64,000 bases of DNA, from the NCBI GenBank assembly GCA_031271975.1, contig JAISUR010000016.1, positions 1 through 64,000 on the forward strand. Reading direction: 5' to 3'. A program made the translations under genes and the position numbers. The DNA comes from Propionibacteriaceae bacterium. GTDB taxonomy: Bacteria; Actinomycetota; Actinomycetes; Propionibacteriales; Propionibacteriaceae. Shown in pieces: positions 30,310 to 38,727 of this stretch. The notes beneath the pieces are model-generated. The model was not told where the DNA came from and searched no databases. It saw nothing but the letters and a program-made list of their open reading frames with translations. Position 1 is the stretch's first letter, and every line of letters starts with the position of its first letter.

Positions 30310-31332
30310 TCAGGCTGAGGGGGTTGGCCCCAGCAACAGCCGTCCCAGCGGCGGCGGCGAAATCACTTTGCGCAGCACGTTGGCTACCGGCCGGTTGCCC
30401 AGCAGGGCCGTCAGGGTGACGCCGAGCACTGCCGCCAGGAGCAGCGGCGTGTACGAGCCGGGCAGCGCGGTGACCGCTTCCGGGATGGGCGCCCAGCGCT
30501 GGGCGACGTAGGCGATGGGCAGGTGCACCAGGTAGACCACCAGCGAGTTCTCCCCGATCACCGTCAGCCAGCAGCGTGTGGCGGGCGCCAAAGCCAGGAA
30601 CGCCAGGCCGCCGACGGCCCCCAGCGCCAACACCACCGGGCGCATCGCGAAGTCGAGCCAGAGTTGGTCCGTGGCGAAAGGCGGCGACATTTCGAACCAA
30701 GGCCGTTCGATCCGGTTGCGCCACACGAAGCAGGCGGCGGCGATCAGCAGCAGCGCGCAGACGGCCGCGATGCGCCAACCGCGCCGGCGCAGAACTTCTT
30801 TCAGCCGGGCCAACCTCGCGTCGTCCAGCATCACCCCGGCCACGAAGAAGGGCAGAAACGCCAGGATGCGGCCCATGCTCAGCACCCGCCCGCCCCACAC
30901 GTCAAAACCGGACGTCAATGAGATCACGATGGCGATCGGCAACGGCCAGCGCAGCAGGCGCAGGATAGGCGTGGCCAGCCGCCAAGAGAACAGCGCGACC
31001 AGGAACCACAAACCGAAGCGCGGCTCCAGGATCGTGGTGACCAGTTCCCCGCTGATCGCCCAGCGCAGCAACGTGATGGCGATTTCCACGATGACGTAGG
31101 GGATCAACAGGTCGGCCACCAGAGCCCGCACGCGCCTGGGCGAAGTGTCGAAGGAACGCGAGAACAGCCCGGCCAAGAACGTGAACGCGGCCATGTGAAA
31201 GGTGTAGATGAAGTGGCCTCCGGCCAGCGACAGGCCTTCCAAGCCCCAATAGTCGTTGAGGTGTCCGATCACGACCAAGCAGACCAACAACGCCTTGGCG
31301 TTGTCGAAATACGGATCGCGCGGCTCAGTCAA
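30310..31332 (-). CDS. Acyltransferase-3 family membrane protein
   Basis: This 340-residue protein has about ten membrane segments. It opens with PYFDNAKALLVCLVVIGHLN, the acyltransferase-3 pattern with the conserved His near residue 23, followed by FHMAAFTFLAGLFS. It resembles membrane acyltransferases that modify extracellular sugars. It has no SGNH domain, unlike the 709-residue paralogue at 6464-8593. The start is TTG 31332, overlapping the end of the upstream VanY gene by 8 bp, so the pair is translated together. The last residues (PTPSA) are encoded by short tandem repeats of the neighbouring repeat region. Confidence 0.85.
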   Translation of the reverse strand: MTEPRDPYFDNAKALLVCLVVIGHLNDYWGLEGLSLAGGHFIYTFHMAAFTFLAGLFSRSFDTSPRRVRALVADLLIPYVIVEIAITLLRWAISGELVTTILEPRFGLWFLVALFSWRLATPILRLLRWPLPIAIVISLTSGFDVWGGRVLSMGRILAFLPFFVAGVMLDDARLARLKEVLRRRGWRIAAVCALLLIAAACFVWRNRIERPWFEMSPPFATDQLWLDFAMRPVVLALGAVGGLAFLALAPATRCWLTVIGENSLVVYLVHLPIAYVAQRWAPIPEAVTALPGSYTPLLLAAVLGVTLTALLGNRPVANVLRKVISPPPLGRLLLGPTPSA

Positions 31333-32086
31333 TGCCCAGGTACTCCTCCAACGTCAGGTCGGTGTTGGGCTCGAAGTTGAGCGAGTCGTCCGTGCCGATG
31401 TAGCGGTAGTGCCATGGCTCGTAGGTGTAGCCGGTGATCTTCTCCTTGCCCGGCGGGTACCTCAAAATGAAGCCGTATTCGCGGGCGTGTTTCCAAAGCC
31501 ATTTGCCGATCTTGGTGTCCTTGACGGCGTCCCCCCACACTTTGCCGTCCCACAGGTCGACGGCCAGGCCGGTTTGGTGTTCCGACTTGCCTGCCTCGGC
31601 GTTGTAGCGGCGGGCCTTCGCCTCGTCGCCGTATTCGATGATCTTGCGCTTCAAGATGGCGGCCTGTTCGGAGTAGGAACGGTAGCCGGAGCGCACCTTG
31701 ATGGTGACGCCGTCCTTCTTGGCGGCCTTGACCATCTTCTCAATCGCGGCTTGCGTCGCGGCGGTGAGCCCGTTCGGTTTCACCGTCTTGGGCACGTACT
31801 TCTTGGTGATCGCGTGTTTCGGCGACACGACGATGATTCCGTTCACCTCGAAGGGTTTGTCCAACTCGGCGCCCTTTCGGGTGTCGGTCGGCGGCCCAGT
31901 TGGTGTGGGCGTGGGCGTAGGTGTCGGAGTTGGCGTGGCGGTGGGCGTTGGAGTAGGCGTAGGCGTCACGCTCGGGGTGCTCGCGGTCGGCGTCGGGGTG
32001 GCCTGCGGTACGGACGGCGCCGGGTTGGCCACGGCGCAACCCCCGAACAGGGCAAACGCCAGCGCAAGCACCAGCAGACGTCTCAT
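31325..32086 (-). CDS. Lipoprotein D-alanyl-D-alanine carboxypeptidase, VanY/M15 family
   Basis: This 253-residue peptidase should trim the terminal D-Ala from peptidoglycan stems. A signal peptide with a lipobox-like FALFGGC places the lipidated cysteine at residue 17. A low-complexity Thr-Pro linker (about 24-66) spaces the catalytic domain from the membrane. M15 motifs are SGYRSYSEQ, SEHQTGLAVDLW (His and Asp zinc ligands) and EPWHYRYIG (Glu base and His). The ATG at 32086 was chosen for the lipoprotein signal; longer readings run into the convergent-side gene. It overlaps the acyltransferase gene downstream. Confidence 0.88.
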   Translation of the reverse strand: MRRLLVLALAFALFGGCAVANPAPSVPQATPTPTASTPSVTPTPTPTPTATPTPTPTPTPTPTGPPTDTRKGAELDKPFEVNGIIVVSPKHAITKKYVPKTVKPNGLTAATQAAIEKMVKAAKKDGVTIKVRSGYRSYSEQAAILKRKIIEYGDEAKARRYNAEAGKSEHQTGLAVDLWDGKVWGDAVKDTKIGKWLWKHAREYGFILRYPPGKEKITGYTYEPWHYRYIGTDDSLNFEPNTDLTLEEYLGID

Positions 32087-32114
32087 GGGGACGAGCCTAC
32101 CGGGCGCACTCGCC

Positions 32115-33806
32115 TTACACGGCCCCGACCACCATGGCAAACGACTTCGCCCCCGGATCCGGCGTACCCACGGAGCGGTCGCCGTGGAGTTTCGCGCGGC
32201 CGCGCGTCGCGCCGTATTCGGCTGTCTGCTCCGCGGCGGCGTTGGCGGCTGCGGCGGCTGCCTTCCAGGCGCCAGAGACGTCCCCTGCGGCGAGTTCGGC
32301 CAGCAACGTGTCCACGAACGGGACCAAGGCATCGACCATCGTCTTCTCGCCGACGCTCGCGCCGCCGCGTTCCAGCACGGTATCGCGATAGGCGGTGGCG
32401 GCCGCGGCGAGCGCGGCGGCGGACAGGTCTTGCTCGTCGCCCAGTGACTGCCCGGCGGCCACCAAGCCTGCGCCCCACAGTGCCCCTGACGTGCCCCCGG
32501 CGATGTCGGACCAGGCGTGCCCGGCGGCGGATAGGGTCGTGCCCAAACCCGCGCCTTTTTCAGCGGCCGTCTGGGCCGCGACGGCGGCTGCCCCGGCGCC
32601 CTTGTTCATGCCGACGCCGTGATCGCCATCTCCGGCGACCGCGTCGATGTCGCCCAGCAGCTTCTCGGCCGCCGCCATCGCCGCGGCGACTTTGCCCGCG
32701 ATCCCGGCCAGCGCCTGCGCCAGGGCTTGCGAAGCCTCGGATGCGGGCGGGATCTCGCCCACGGATTCGCCCAGCCCGGCGACCGGCGCAGTGCGCAATT
32801 CGCCCGGGGCCACCTGGCCGCGCGAGAACGACACGATGTCGGCGGGAGCCAGCCACAGGCGTTCCAACTCGTCGTCGAGATAGGTCAGCGTGACGGAGAA
32901 TCCCTCCATGTCCAGCGAGGTGACCAACTCGCCGACGACCGGGGTCACTGGCGTCATGCCCACCGCCACGAGGCGCTGCGCGACGCGGCGGTAGACAACC
33001 GCCAACTCGTCGTACTTCGTGCCGCCCAATCCGTTGACGAGCACGGCGACGCGCTGCCCGGCTGCCGGAGCGCGCTCGGCGAAAAGCCCGTCCATGAGGA
33101 TGTCGGTGGCCGAATCAGCCGTGGTCACGTCCACTTCGTCGATGCCGGGCTCGCCGTGAATGCCCAGGCCGACAGCCATCCGGCCCTCCGGCACGACGAA
33201 GAGGGGATCGTCCGCGCCTGGCAGCGTGCAGGCCCCGAAGGCCACGCCGAACGAACGCGTTGCGGCGTTAGCCTTGACGAAAACGCGCTCCACCTCGTCA
33301 AGGCTGAGCCCTTCCTCGGCCGCCGCACCCGCGATCTTGTGCACGATGAACGCTCCGGCGATGCCACGGCGTTGCAGATGCTGCTCGGACGTGCCGGAGA
33401 CGATGTCGTCTGTGACGGCCCGCATCCGCACGTCGATGCCCTCGCTGCGCAACACCTCGGCCGCAGCCCCGAAATGCAGGATGTCGCCCTGGTAGTTGAT
33501 GGGCGCGAACAGAATGCCGCCGCCGTTGTCCGCCGCCCGTGAGACGGCCAGGATTTGCGCCTCGGACGGCGAAGAGAAGATGTTGCCGCAGACCGCGCCG
33601 TGCAGGAATCCCGGTCCGACCCAACCAGCGAAAGCGGGGAAGTGGCCCGACCCGCCACCCGAAATGACGGCTACCTGCCCAGCCGGGCATCGCGTCGCCC
33701 GCGCCATGCCGGCCCCGGTGACGGCCACCGCCCTAGTCTGTGCGGACGCGAAGCCTTCCAGGGCCTCTTTTACGAAGTCAGCGGGAGAATTGACCATTCT
33801 CGTCAT
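32115..33806 (-). CDS. Fused dihydroxyacetone kinase (DhaK-DhaL)
   Basis: The 563 residues join a DhaK substrate domain (1-330) and a DhaL nucleotide domain (about 365-563) in one chain, as in ATP-dependent kinases. DhaK shows ISGGGSGHFPAFAGW, GNIFSSPS and the His that binds the substrate covalently, near 217 in GIHGEPG. DhaL has GDGDHGVGMNKG (about 392-403), whose aspartates hold Mg-ATP, then GGTSGALWG. It phosphorylates dihydroxyacetone or a related short ketose such as erythrulose. No PTS protein DhaM or glycerol dehydrogenase is adjacent. The next gene downstream (VanY) is 28 bp away and unrelated. Confidence 0.92.
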   Translation of the reverse strand: MTRMVNSPADFVKEALEGFASAQTRAVAVTGAGMARATRCPAGQVAVISGGGSGHFPAFAGWVGPGFLHGAVCGNIFSSPSEAQILAVSRAADNGGGILFAPINYQGDILHFGAAAEVLRSEGIDVRMRAVTDDIVSGTSEQHLQRRGIAGAFIVHKIAGAAAEEGLSLDEVERVFVKANAATRSFGVAFGACTLPGADDPLFVVPEGRMAVGLGIHGEPGIDEVDVTTADSATDILMDGLFAERAPAAGQRVAVLVNGLGGTKYDELAVVYRRVAQRLVAVGMTPVTPVVGELVTSLDMEGFSVTLTYLDDELERLWLAPADIVSFSRGQVAPGELRTAPVAGLGESVGEIPPASEASQALAQALAGIAGKVAAAMAAAEKLLGDIDAVAGDGDHGVGMNKGAGAAAVAAQTAAEKGAGLGTTLSAAGHAWSDIAGGTSGALWGAGLVAAGQSLGDEQDLSAAALAAAATAYRDTVLERGGASVGEKTMVDALVPFVDTLLAELAAGDVSGAWKAAAAAANAAAEQTAEYGATRGRAKLHGDRSVGTPDPGAKSFAMVVGAV

Positions 33807-34030
33807 GATGTGCTCCTTAGTTTCCTGCCCCGGCTACTCTGCCGGGAGACGGACAGCGAACCATGTCGCTGCTAATATTACCAAGCTCTGCGTCGCCAGG
33901 CTCATGGATCATTTGTCGGTGGACGTAATTGGTGGGGCCGGGCCTCTTGCCATCTGCACACTTCGGGGCCGAAACTGGGAGGGACAACCGTCCGGCAGCT
34001 CAGCCGACGGCCCGCTGACTAGGGGGAATA

Positions 34031-34495
34031 GTGGAACTAAGCAGCAAAGCCATCATTGATGGCGCCAAGATCGACGCCAAGTATTCCAAGGGAGGGGACA
34101 ACCTCTCGCCTGACCTCGCATGGACGTCGGGCCCACCCGGCACGAAGAGCTACGCGGTGACATGCTTCGACCCGGACGCGCCCACCGGCTCGGGCTGGTG
34201 GCATTGGATCGCCGCCGACATTCCCGCCGACGCCACGTCGCTGCCGGAGGGCGGCCCGCTGCCTGCCGGCGCGCGCCAATGGCCCAACGACGCCGAAAAC
34301 CGCGCCTACGACGGCCCCGCCCCGCCGCCGGGCCCAGTTCACCACTACGTTTTCACGGTGTTTGCCTTGGACGTGGACAAGCTGCCCGTTGGCGACGACG
34401 CTGGCTCCGCGTCGGCCCGCTTCACCCTCTACCAGCACATCTTGGAGCAAGATTCCATCACCGGCCTGTTCAGCTTCACTGACCGAGTGGGGTGA
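34031..34495 (+). CDS. PEBP family protein (YbhB/YbcL type)
   Basis: This 154-residue protein has the phosphatidylethanolamine-binding-protein fold pattern: CFDPDAPTGSGWWHWI (the DPDxP motif and following W/H), and GPAPPPGPVHHYVF near 96-109 for the second anion-site motif. Bacterial members have no settled function. The start is GTG 34031, closely following an AGGGGG site. No signal peptide is present. It is divergent from the dihydroxyacetone kinase gene, with a 224-bp gap in which only a modest AT-rich patch is visible. Confidence 0.9.
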   Translation: MELSSKAIIDGAKIDAKYSKGGDNLSPDLAWTSGPPGTKSYAVTCFDPDAPTGSGWWHWIAADIPADATSLPEGGPLPAGARQWPNDAENRAYDGPAPPPGPVHHYVFTVFALDVDKLPVGDDAGSASARFTLYQHILEQDSITGLFSFTDRVG

Positions 34496-34498
34496 GTC

Positions 34499-34585
34499 GT
34501 GGCTCGCATTTTCCACGTCAGCCTTGAGGAAGTCCTGGCGGTTCAAGCCACCTCAGGTCTGCGATCCGATGCAGAGCCTGGCTAG
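34499..34585 (+). other. Short reading frame (28 aa), possible gene remnant
   Basis: A GTG start 3 bp after the PEBP stop opens a 28-codon frame beginning ARIFHVSLEEVLAVQATSG. A different frame after its stop continues with coding-like composition to about 34640. Together they could be a frameshifted remnant. No homologous family is recognised, and the remainder of the 34496-34666 gap shows no other signal. Confidence 0.25.
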
Positions 34586-34666
34586 CAGGACGGTGCGCAC
34601 CTCGCCGATCTGTTGGTGAACGGTTGGTCGAATCCGCCCCGCCGGTTAGATTGGGTCTCCTGCGGT

Positions 34667-35584
34667 TTACTCCAGCCGGACTGCCTGCTGTTTCGCCGTG
34701 TTGACGTGCAGGGTGAAGATGTCGGGGCGGGCGTAGTGGCCCACGACGTCCAGGTCGTACTTGCCGCGGGTGATGTCGTTCAGGTCGATGTCGGCGACCA
34801 GCAGTTGCTCGCCGTTGCGCGCCGGGCCTGCCAGGATTTCGCCCAATGGCGAGGCGATAACCGAGCCGCCGCCGATCAGCACAGTTTCCGGGTCGTCGCC
34901 CTGCCAGCACTTGTAATCTCCGGTGCAATCGGAGCGCAATAGGTATTGACAGGCTGAAATCACGAAGCAGCGGCCCTCGTACGCGATGTGCCGCATCGAA
35001 CCCGCCCAGATTTCCCGGTCGTCCACGGTGGGCGCGCAGTACAACTCCACACCCTGCTGATATAGGGCCATTCTGGCCTGTGGGAGGTAGTTCTCCCAGC
35101 AGATGTTCGCCCCGGCCCGCACGCCCGCGAGCTCATGGACGCCCAACGTCGAACCGTCCCCAAAGCCCCAGATGAGCCGCTCGGCGGCCGTCGGCATAGT
35201 CTTTCGGTGGATGCCTGCTTGCGTGCCGTCCACGTCGAAAAACACGGCCGAACAATAGAGCGTGCCGCCTGCTCGCTCGATGATCCCCAACACGATCGCC
35301 ATCTTGTGCTGGGCGGCCAACTCGCCCACCTCGGCCAGTTCGGGCCCATCCAGATCGACTGCCGCGCCGTAGTAGCGCAGGAAGTCCTCCCGGCCGTACG
35401 GCTGGCGCGTGCCGACCGGCGCGCCAAAATCCAGCCCTTTGGGATACCCGCCCAGGAAAGCCTCCGGAAAGACGAGCAACTCCACGCGCTGCGCGGCGGC
35501 CTGGGCCACCATCGCGCGCAGGCGCTCCATCGTGGCGGGCGTATCGAAAAGAACAGAACCAACCTGGGCCGCGGCGACAATCAT
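34667..35584 (-). CDS. Nitrilase (carbon-nitrogen hydrolase family)
   Basis: This 305-residue cytoplasmic enzyme is expected to hydrolyse a nitrile to an acid and ammonia. The Glu-Lys-Cys triad is visible: E41 in VFPEAFLGGYPKG, K128 in HRKTMPT and C162 in ICWENYLP. The CWENY context points to the true nitrilase branch rather than amidases. The C-terminal DVVGHYARPD is typical too. It is divergent from a Ser-Ser-Lys amidase gene across 138 bp, a possible pair for nitrile or amide breakdown. Its natural substrate is unknown; cyanogenic or indole nitriles are among those known. Confidence 0.88.
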   Translation of the reverse strand: MIVAAAQVGSVLFDTPATMERLRAMVAQAAAQRVELLVFPEAFLGGYPKGLDFGAPVGTRQPYGREDFLRYYGAAVDLDGPELAEVGELAAQHKMAIVLGIIERAGGTLYCSAVFFDVDGTQAGIHRKTMPTAAERLIWGFGDGSTLGVHELAGVRAGANICWENYLPQARMALYQQGVELYCAPTVDDREIWAGSMRHIAYEGRCFVISACQYLLRSDCTGDYKCWQGDDPETVLIGGGSVIASPLGEILAGPARNGEQLLVADIDLNDITRGKYDLDVVGHYARPDIFTLHVNTAKQQAVRLE

Positions 35585-35722
35585 GGTGAAACGCTACCGT
35601 GAGAAGCTCCCGCTACCGGTCGGTCTCAGCCTCCCGCATTGTCGCTGGCGGTGAGTCCGGTGCGCCGACCACCGTATGGCGCGAGCCTGGGACAAGGCCT
35701 GGCCGGGGGCATACGATGAGGT

Positions 35723-37111
35723 ATGGGTATCGATCTGGCTTTCACATCCGTCATCGAACAGGCTCGGCTCGTCGCTGACAAGCAGTGTTCGGCCCGGGAC
35801 CTAGTGCAACACAGCCTCGGTGTCATCTCGCGGCTGAATCCGGATCTGCGGGCGTTCACGCAGGTCTTTGCCGACGCGGCCCTAGCCGTTGCCGACTCGC
35901 TCGACGCCGGGCCTGTCACAGGGCCGCTGCATGGCGTGCCGATCGCCGTCAAAGATGAGATCGACGTCGCCGGATACCGCACCTGCTTCGGGACGAACGC
36001 GGTCACCCACATCGCCAAGTCGGACGCCGAGGTGGTGCGGCGGCTGCGCGAAGCGGGCGCCATCATCATCGGCAAGACGGCGATGCCGGAGTTCGGACAG
36101 TGGCCGTTCACCGAATCCACTGCGAACGGATACACCCGCAATCCCTGGAACCGCATGTGCTCGACGGCTGGGTCGAGCGGCGGCACGGCGGCTGCGGTTG
36201 CATCCGGGATGGTCGCGGCCGGCCTCGGCGGCGACGGCGGCGGGTCCATCAGGCTGCCATCGTCGTGGTGCGGGCTGTTTGGCGTCAAGTCGCAGCGCGG
36301 CCGGATCTCCGCCGCCCCCAATCCATCGTTGTGGCGGGCGCTCGGCGTGAGCGGGCCGTTGACCAGGACGGTGGCTGATTCCGCGCTTTTGTTCGACGTG
36401 CTCGCCAGCCATCTGCCCACCGACCGTTTCGCGGCCGAGCCTTGGGATCGGACCCTCAGCGAAGCGGTCACGCAAGATCCTGGACCGCTGCGCGTCCGCG
36501 TAATCGAGGATCCTCCCGACGGCGGCCCAAAGGCCGAGCCGCAGACCAAGGAAGCGTTGCGGGCGGTCGGCGTCGCGTTGGCAGGTCTCGGCCATGACGT
36601 CGCCACCGGCGGCTGGCCGCCCTACAAAGCTGGCTTCATGATGACGGCCCAGATGGCCGGCGGCGTCATCGACGAACTGGCCGCCATCGATTCCGTCAAA
36701 GGGCTCGAAAAGCGCACCCGCCGCGCGCTGCTGCTCTACCGCATCCTCAACGCGCTGTCCGCCAAGGCCGAGACCGACGCCGCGGCCGCTGGGGAAGTGT
36801 TCTTCAAAGTCTTCGACGAGGTCGATGTCATCCTCACACCCACCACCTACCGGCACGCGTTGCCCGTGGGCCAGTTGGACGGCCTCGGGGTCCTCGCCAC
36901 CAGCCGCGTCTCGCTGCCGATCTCCGCGTACACGTCAATATGGAACGTGCTCGGCAATCCCGCCGCCGCTGTGCCTGCTGGATTCAGCCGGGATGGGTTG
37001 CCGTTGAGCGTCCAAATTGCCACAGCGCCCAACCGGGAGCCGCTGCTGTTCCAAGTGGCCGCGCAGATCGAAAAGGCGCTGCCCTGGGCGGATCGCAAGC
37101 CCGCGCTGTAG
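35723..37111 (+). CDS. Amidase (amidase signature family)
   Basis: This 462-residue amidase has the complete Ser-cisSer-Lys triad: K77 in IAVKDEID, S151 in CSTAGSSGGTAAA and nucleophile S175 in GGDGGGSIRLPS. Members include GatA, AtzE and 6-aminohexanoate hydrolases. No gatB or gatC is adjacent, and the sequence begins MGIDLAFTSVIEQARLV, so it is a free-standing amide hydrolase. A nitrilase gene is divergent to it. The ATG at 35723 follows ATGAGGT. It has no signal peptide. The substrate cannot be read from the sequence. Confidence 0.88.
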   Translation: MGIDLAFTSVIEQARLVADKQCSARDLVQHSLGVISRLNPDLRAFTQVFADAALAVADSLDAGPVTGPLHGVPIAVKDEIDVAGYRTCFGTNAVTHIAKSDAEVVRRLREAGAIIIGKTAMPEFGQWPFTESTANGYTRNPWNRMCSTAGSSGGTAAAVASGMVAAGLGGDGGGSIRLPSSWCGLFGVKSQRGRISAAPNPSLWRALGVSGPLTRTVADSALLFDVLASHLPTDRFAAEPWDRTLSEAVTQDPGPLRVRVIEDPPDGGPKAEPQTKEALRAVGVALAGLGHDVATGGWPPYKAGFMMTAQMAGGVIDELAAIDSVKGLEKRTRRALLLYRILNALSAKAETDAAAAGEVFFKVFDEVDVILTPTTYRHALPVGQLDGLGVLATSRVSLPISAYTSIWNVLGNPAAAVPAGFSRDGLPLSVQIATAPNREPLLFQVAAQIEKALPWADRKPAL

Positions 37112-37251
37112 CGTCCGGCGAACAGGCAACGTCACTCTGGCTGCGCAGGGTGGGTACGACTTTCATCGGCGCCGCACAGAGTGACTTGTATCTATTCTGC
37201 CGCCAAGCCGGCGAAAAAGACACTGGTCTTGGACTCGAAGGGTCTCTCGCC

Positions 37252-37292
37252 CGTCATGCCGGACTTGTTCCGGCATCTCGGACGGAGTCCGG
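37252..37292. repeat. Two-hairpin copy of the dispersed repeat
   Basis: CGTCATGCCGGACTTGTTCC starts the first hairpin and CGGACGGAGTCCG is the second. It lies between the convergent amidase and phosphohexomutase genes and could serve as a two-way terminator. The rest of the gap from 37112 shows nothing else. Confidence 0.75.
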
Positions 37293-37312
37293 CCCGGTGG
37301 TGCGGTGGACGG

Positions 37313-38662
37313 CTACGCCCGGATGATCGCCAGAGCGCGGTCGCGCAACGCCTCCATGGTGGGCACATCCGCCGCCTCTACGTTCAGGCGCAACAGCGGT
37401 TCCGTATTGGATTCCCGGACGCTCAGCCACCAATCGCCGCCCGAGATGAAGATGCCGTCGGCCGTGTCCAAATCCCCGGCGAAACTGGCGGCGACCTTGG
37501 CTTTGATCGCCTCCGGGTCGGACACCCGCGTGTTGATCTCTCCCGAATGCGGGTAGCTGGGCAGGGTGGCGGCCAACTGGGACAGCGTGCCCGCGAAGCC
37601 GCTCAACGCCGCGATGACGTGCAACGCCGCCAGCATCCCGGTGTCGGCATTCCAGAACTCGCGGAAGTAATAGTGTCCGGAATGCTCGCCGCCGAAAATG
37701 GCGTTCTCCTTCGCCATCGCGGCCTTCATGTGCGTGTGGCCCACCGGGGACACGACGACGCGTCCGCCCGCTCGCGCCACAACCTCGCGCACCGCCCGAG
37801 ACGTGATCGTGTTGACGACGATTGCCGCGCCCGGATCCCGGGCCAGGGCGCTGGCGGCTATCAGCGCCGTTATCTGTGCCGGATCCACCGCGTCGCCGCG
37901 TTCGTCGATGATGAAGCAGCGGTCTGCGTCGCCGTCGAAGGCCAGCCCGATGTCCGCCTGATGTTCGACAACGGCCGCCCGCAGGGTGACCAGATTGGCC
38001 GGGTCGAGTGGGTTCGCCGGATGGTTGGGGAACGTGCCGTCCAACTGCGGGAAGAGCGACACGACGTCCAGGTTGAGGGTTCCCAACACGGCGGGCGTCG
38101 TCAACGCAGCCATCCCGTTGCCAGAGTCCACGATCACTTTCAAACGCCGTGTGGGCAGTTGCACCAGCGAGTGCAGCTTGGCGGCGTAGGCGGACAGGGT
38201 GTCCCGGGTTTCTACCTTGTCAGCCCAGTCTGGCGGCGGATTGCGAGGCTCGGCCGTGGTTGCCACCTCCTGGATGCGCTCCAGCAATTGGGCCGTGACC
38301 GGAGCGGCGCCGGGCAGGCAGAATTTCACCCCGTTGTACTCGGCGGGATTGTGTGAAGCAGTGAATTGGATCCCCGGCAGCCCGGTGTCGCCTGAAACAA
38401 ACCAGAGTTGGTCGGTGCTCACCAGCCCGACATCAAGAACCTCCGCTCCGGCTGCCACCGCGGCCTGGGCGAATGCCCGGCTCAGCGATTCACCGCGCAG
38501 ACGCATGTCGCGCCCCAGCGCGAAACGGCCGCCCTCCAACCCCAAGGCGGCCACATATGCGGCGCCGAGAGCCGCAGCGCCGGCTTCGTCCCATTCCCGG
38601 CCGACGATCCCGCGGATGTCGTTGGCTTTGAAGACCTGTTTCTCAAGCAAGGTAACCCTCAA
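37313..38662 (-). CDS. Phosphomannomutase/phosphoglucomutase
   Basis: This 449-residue phosphohexomutase moves phosphate between C1 and C6 of mannose or glucose. The active-site Ser S103 is in FTASHNPAEYNGVK, the Mg loop is DGDADR (243-248), the sugar loop is GGEHSGH (about 325), and the phosphate site is RESNTEPLLR. With manA in the window it can supply GDP-mannose precursors for envelope mannosylation. The TTG start at 38662 (or TTG 38650) is uncertain; an upstream ATG is out of frame. It is divergent from the following gene. Confidence 0.88.
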   Translation of the reverse strand: MRVTLLEKQVFKANDIRGIVGREWDEAGAAALGAAYVAALGLEGGRFALGRDMRLRGESLSRAFAQAAVAAGAEVLDVGLVSTDQLWFVSGDTGLPGIQFTASHNPAEYNGVKFCLPGAAPVTAQLLERIQEVATTAEPRNPPPDWADKVETRDTLSAYAAKLHSLVQLPTRRLKVIVDSGNGMAALTTPAVLGTLNLDVVSLFPQLDGTFPNHPANPLDPANLVTLRAAVVEHQADIGLAFDGDADRCFIIDERGDAVDPAQITALIAASALARDPGAAIVVNTITSRAVREVVARAGGRVVVSPVGHTHMKAAMAKENAIFGGEHSGHYYFREFWNADTGMLAALHVIAALSGFAGTLSQLAATLPSYPHSGEINTRVSDPEAIKAKVAASFAGDLDTADGIFISGGDWWLSVRESNTEPLLRLNVEAADVPTMEALRDRALAIIRA

Positions 38663-38727
38663 TCATTCGTCCACCCCCAACCGTAGCCCCATGGCGAGGC
38701 CTGTGAAGCGGGCGGTACGATCTTAGG

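Noticed and set aside
33807-34030. A tRNA or small RNA in the dihydroxyacetone kinase-PEBP gap
   Set aside because: No cloverleaf, no TTCRANNC-type T-arm and no strong hairpin could be found; it is probably just a divergent promoter region.
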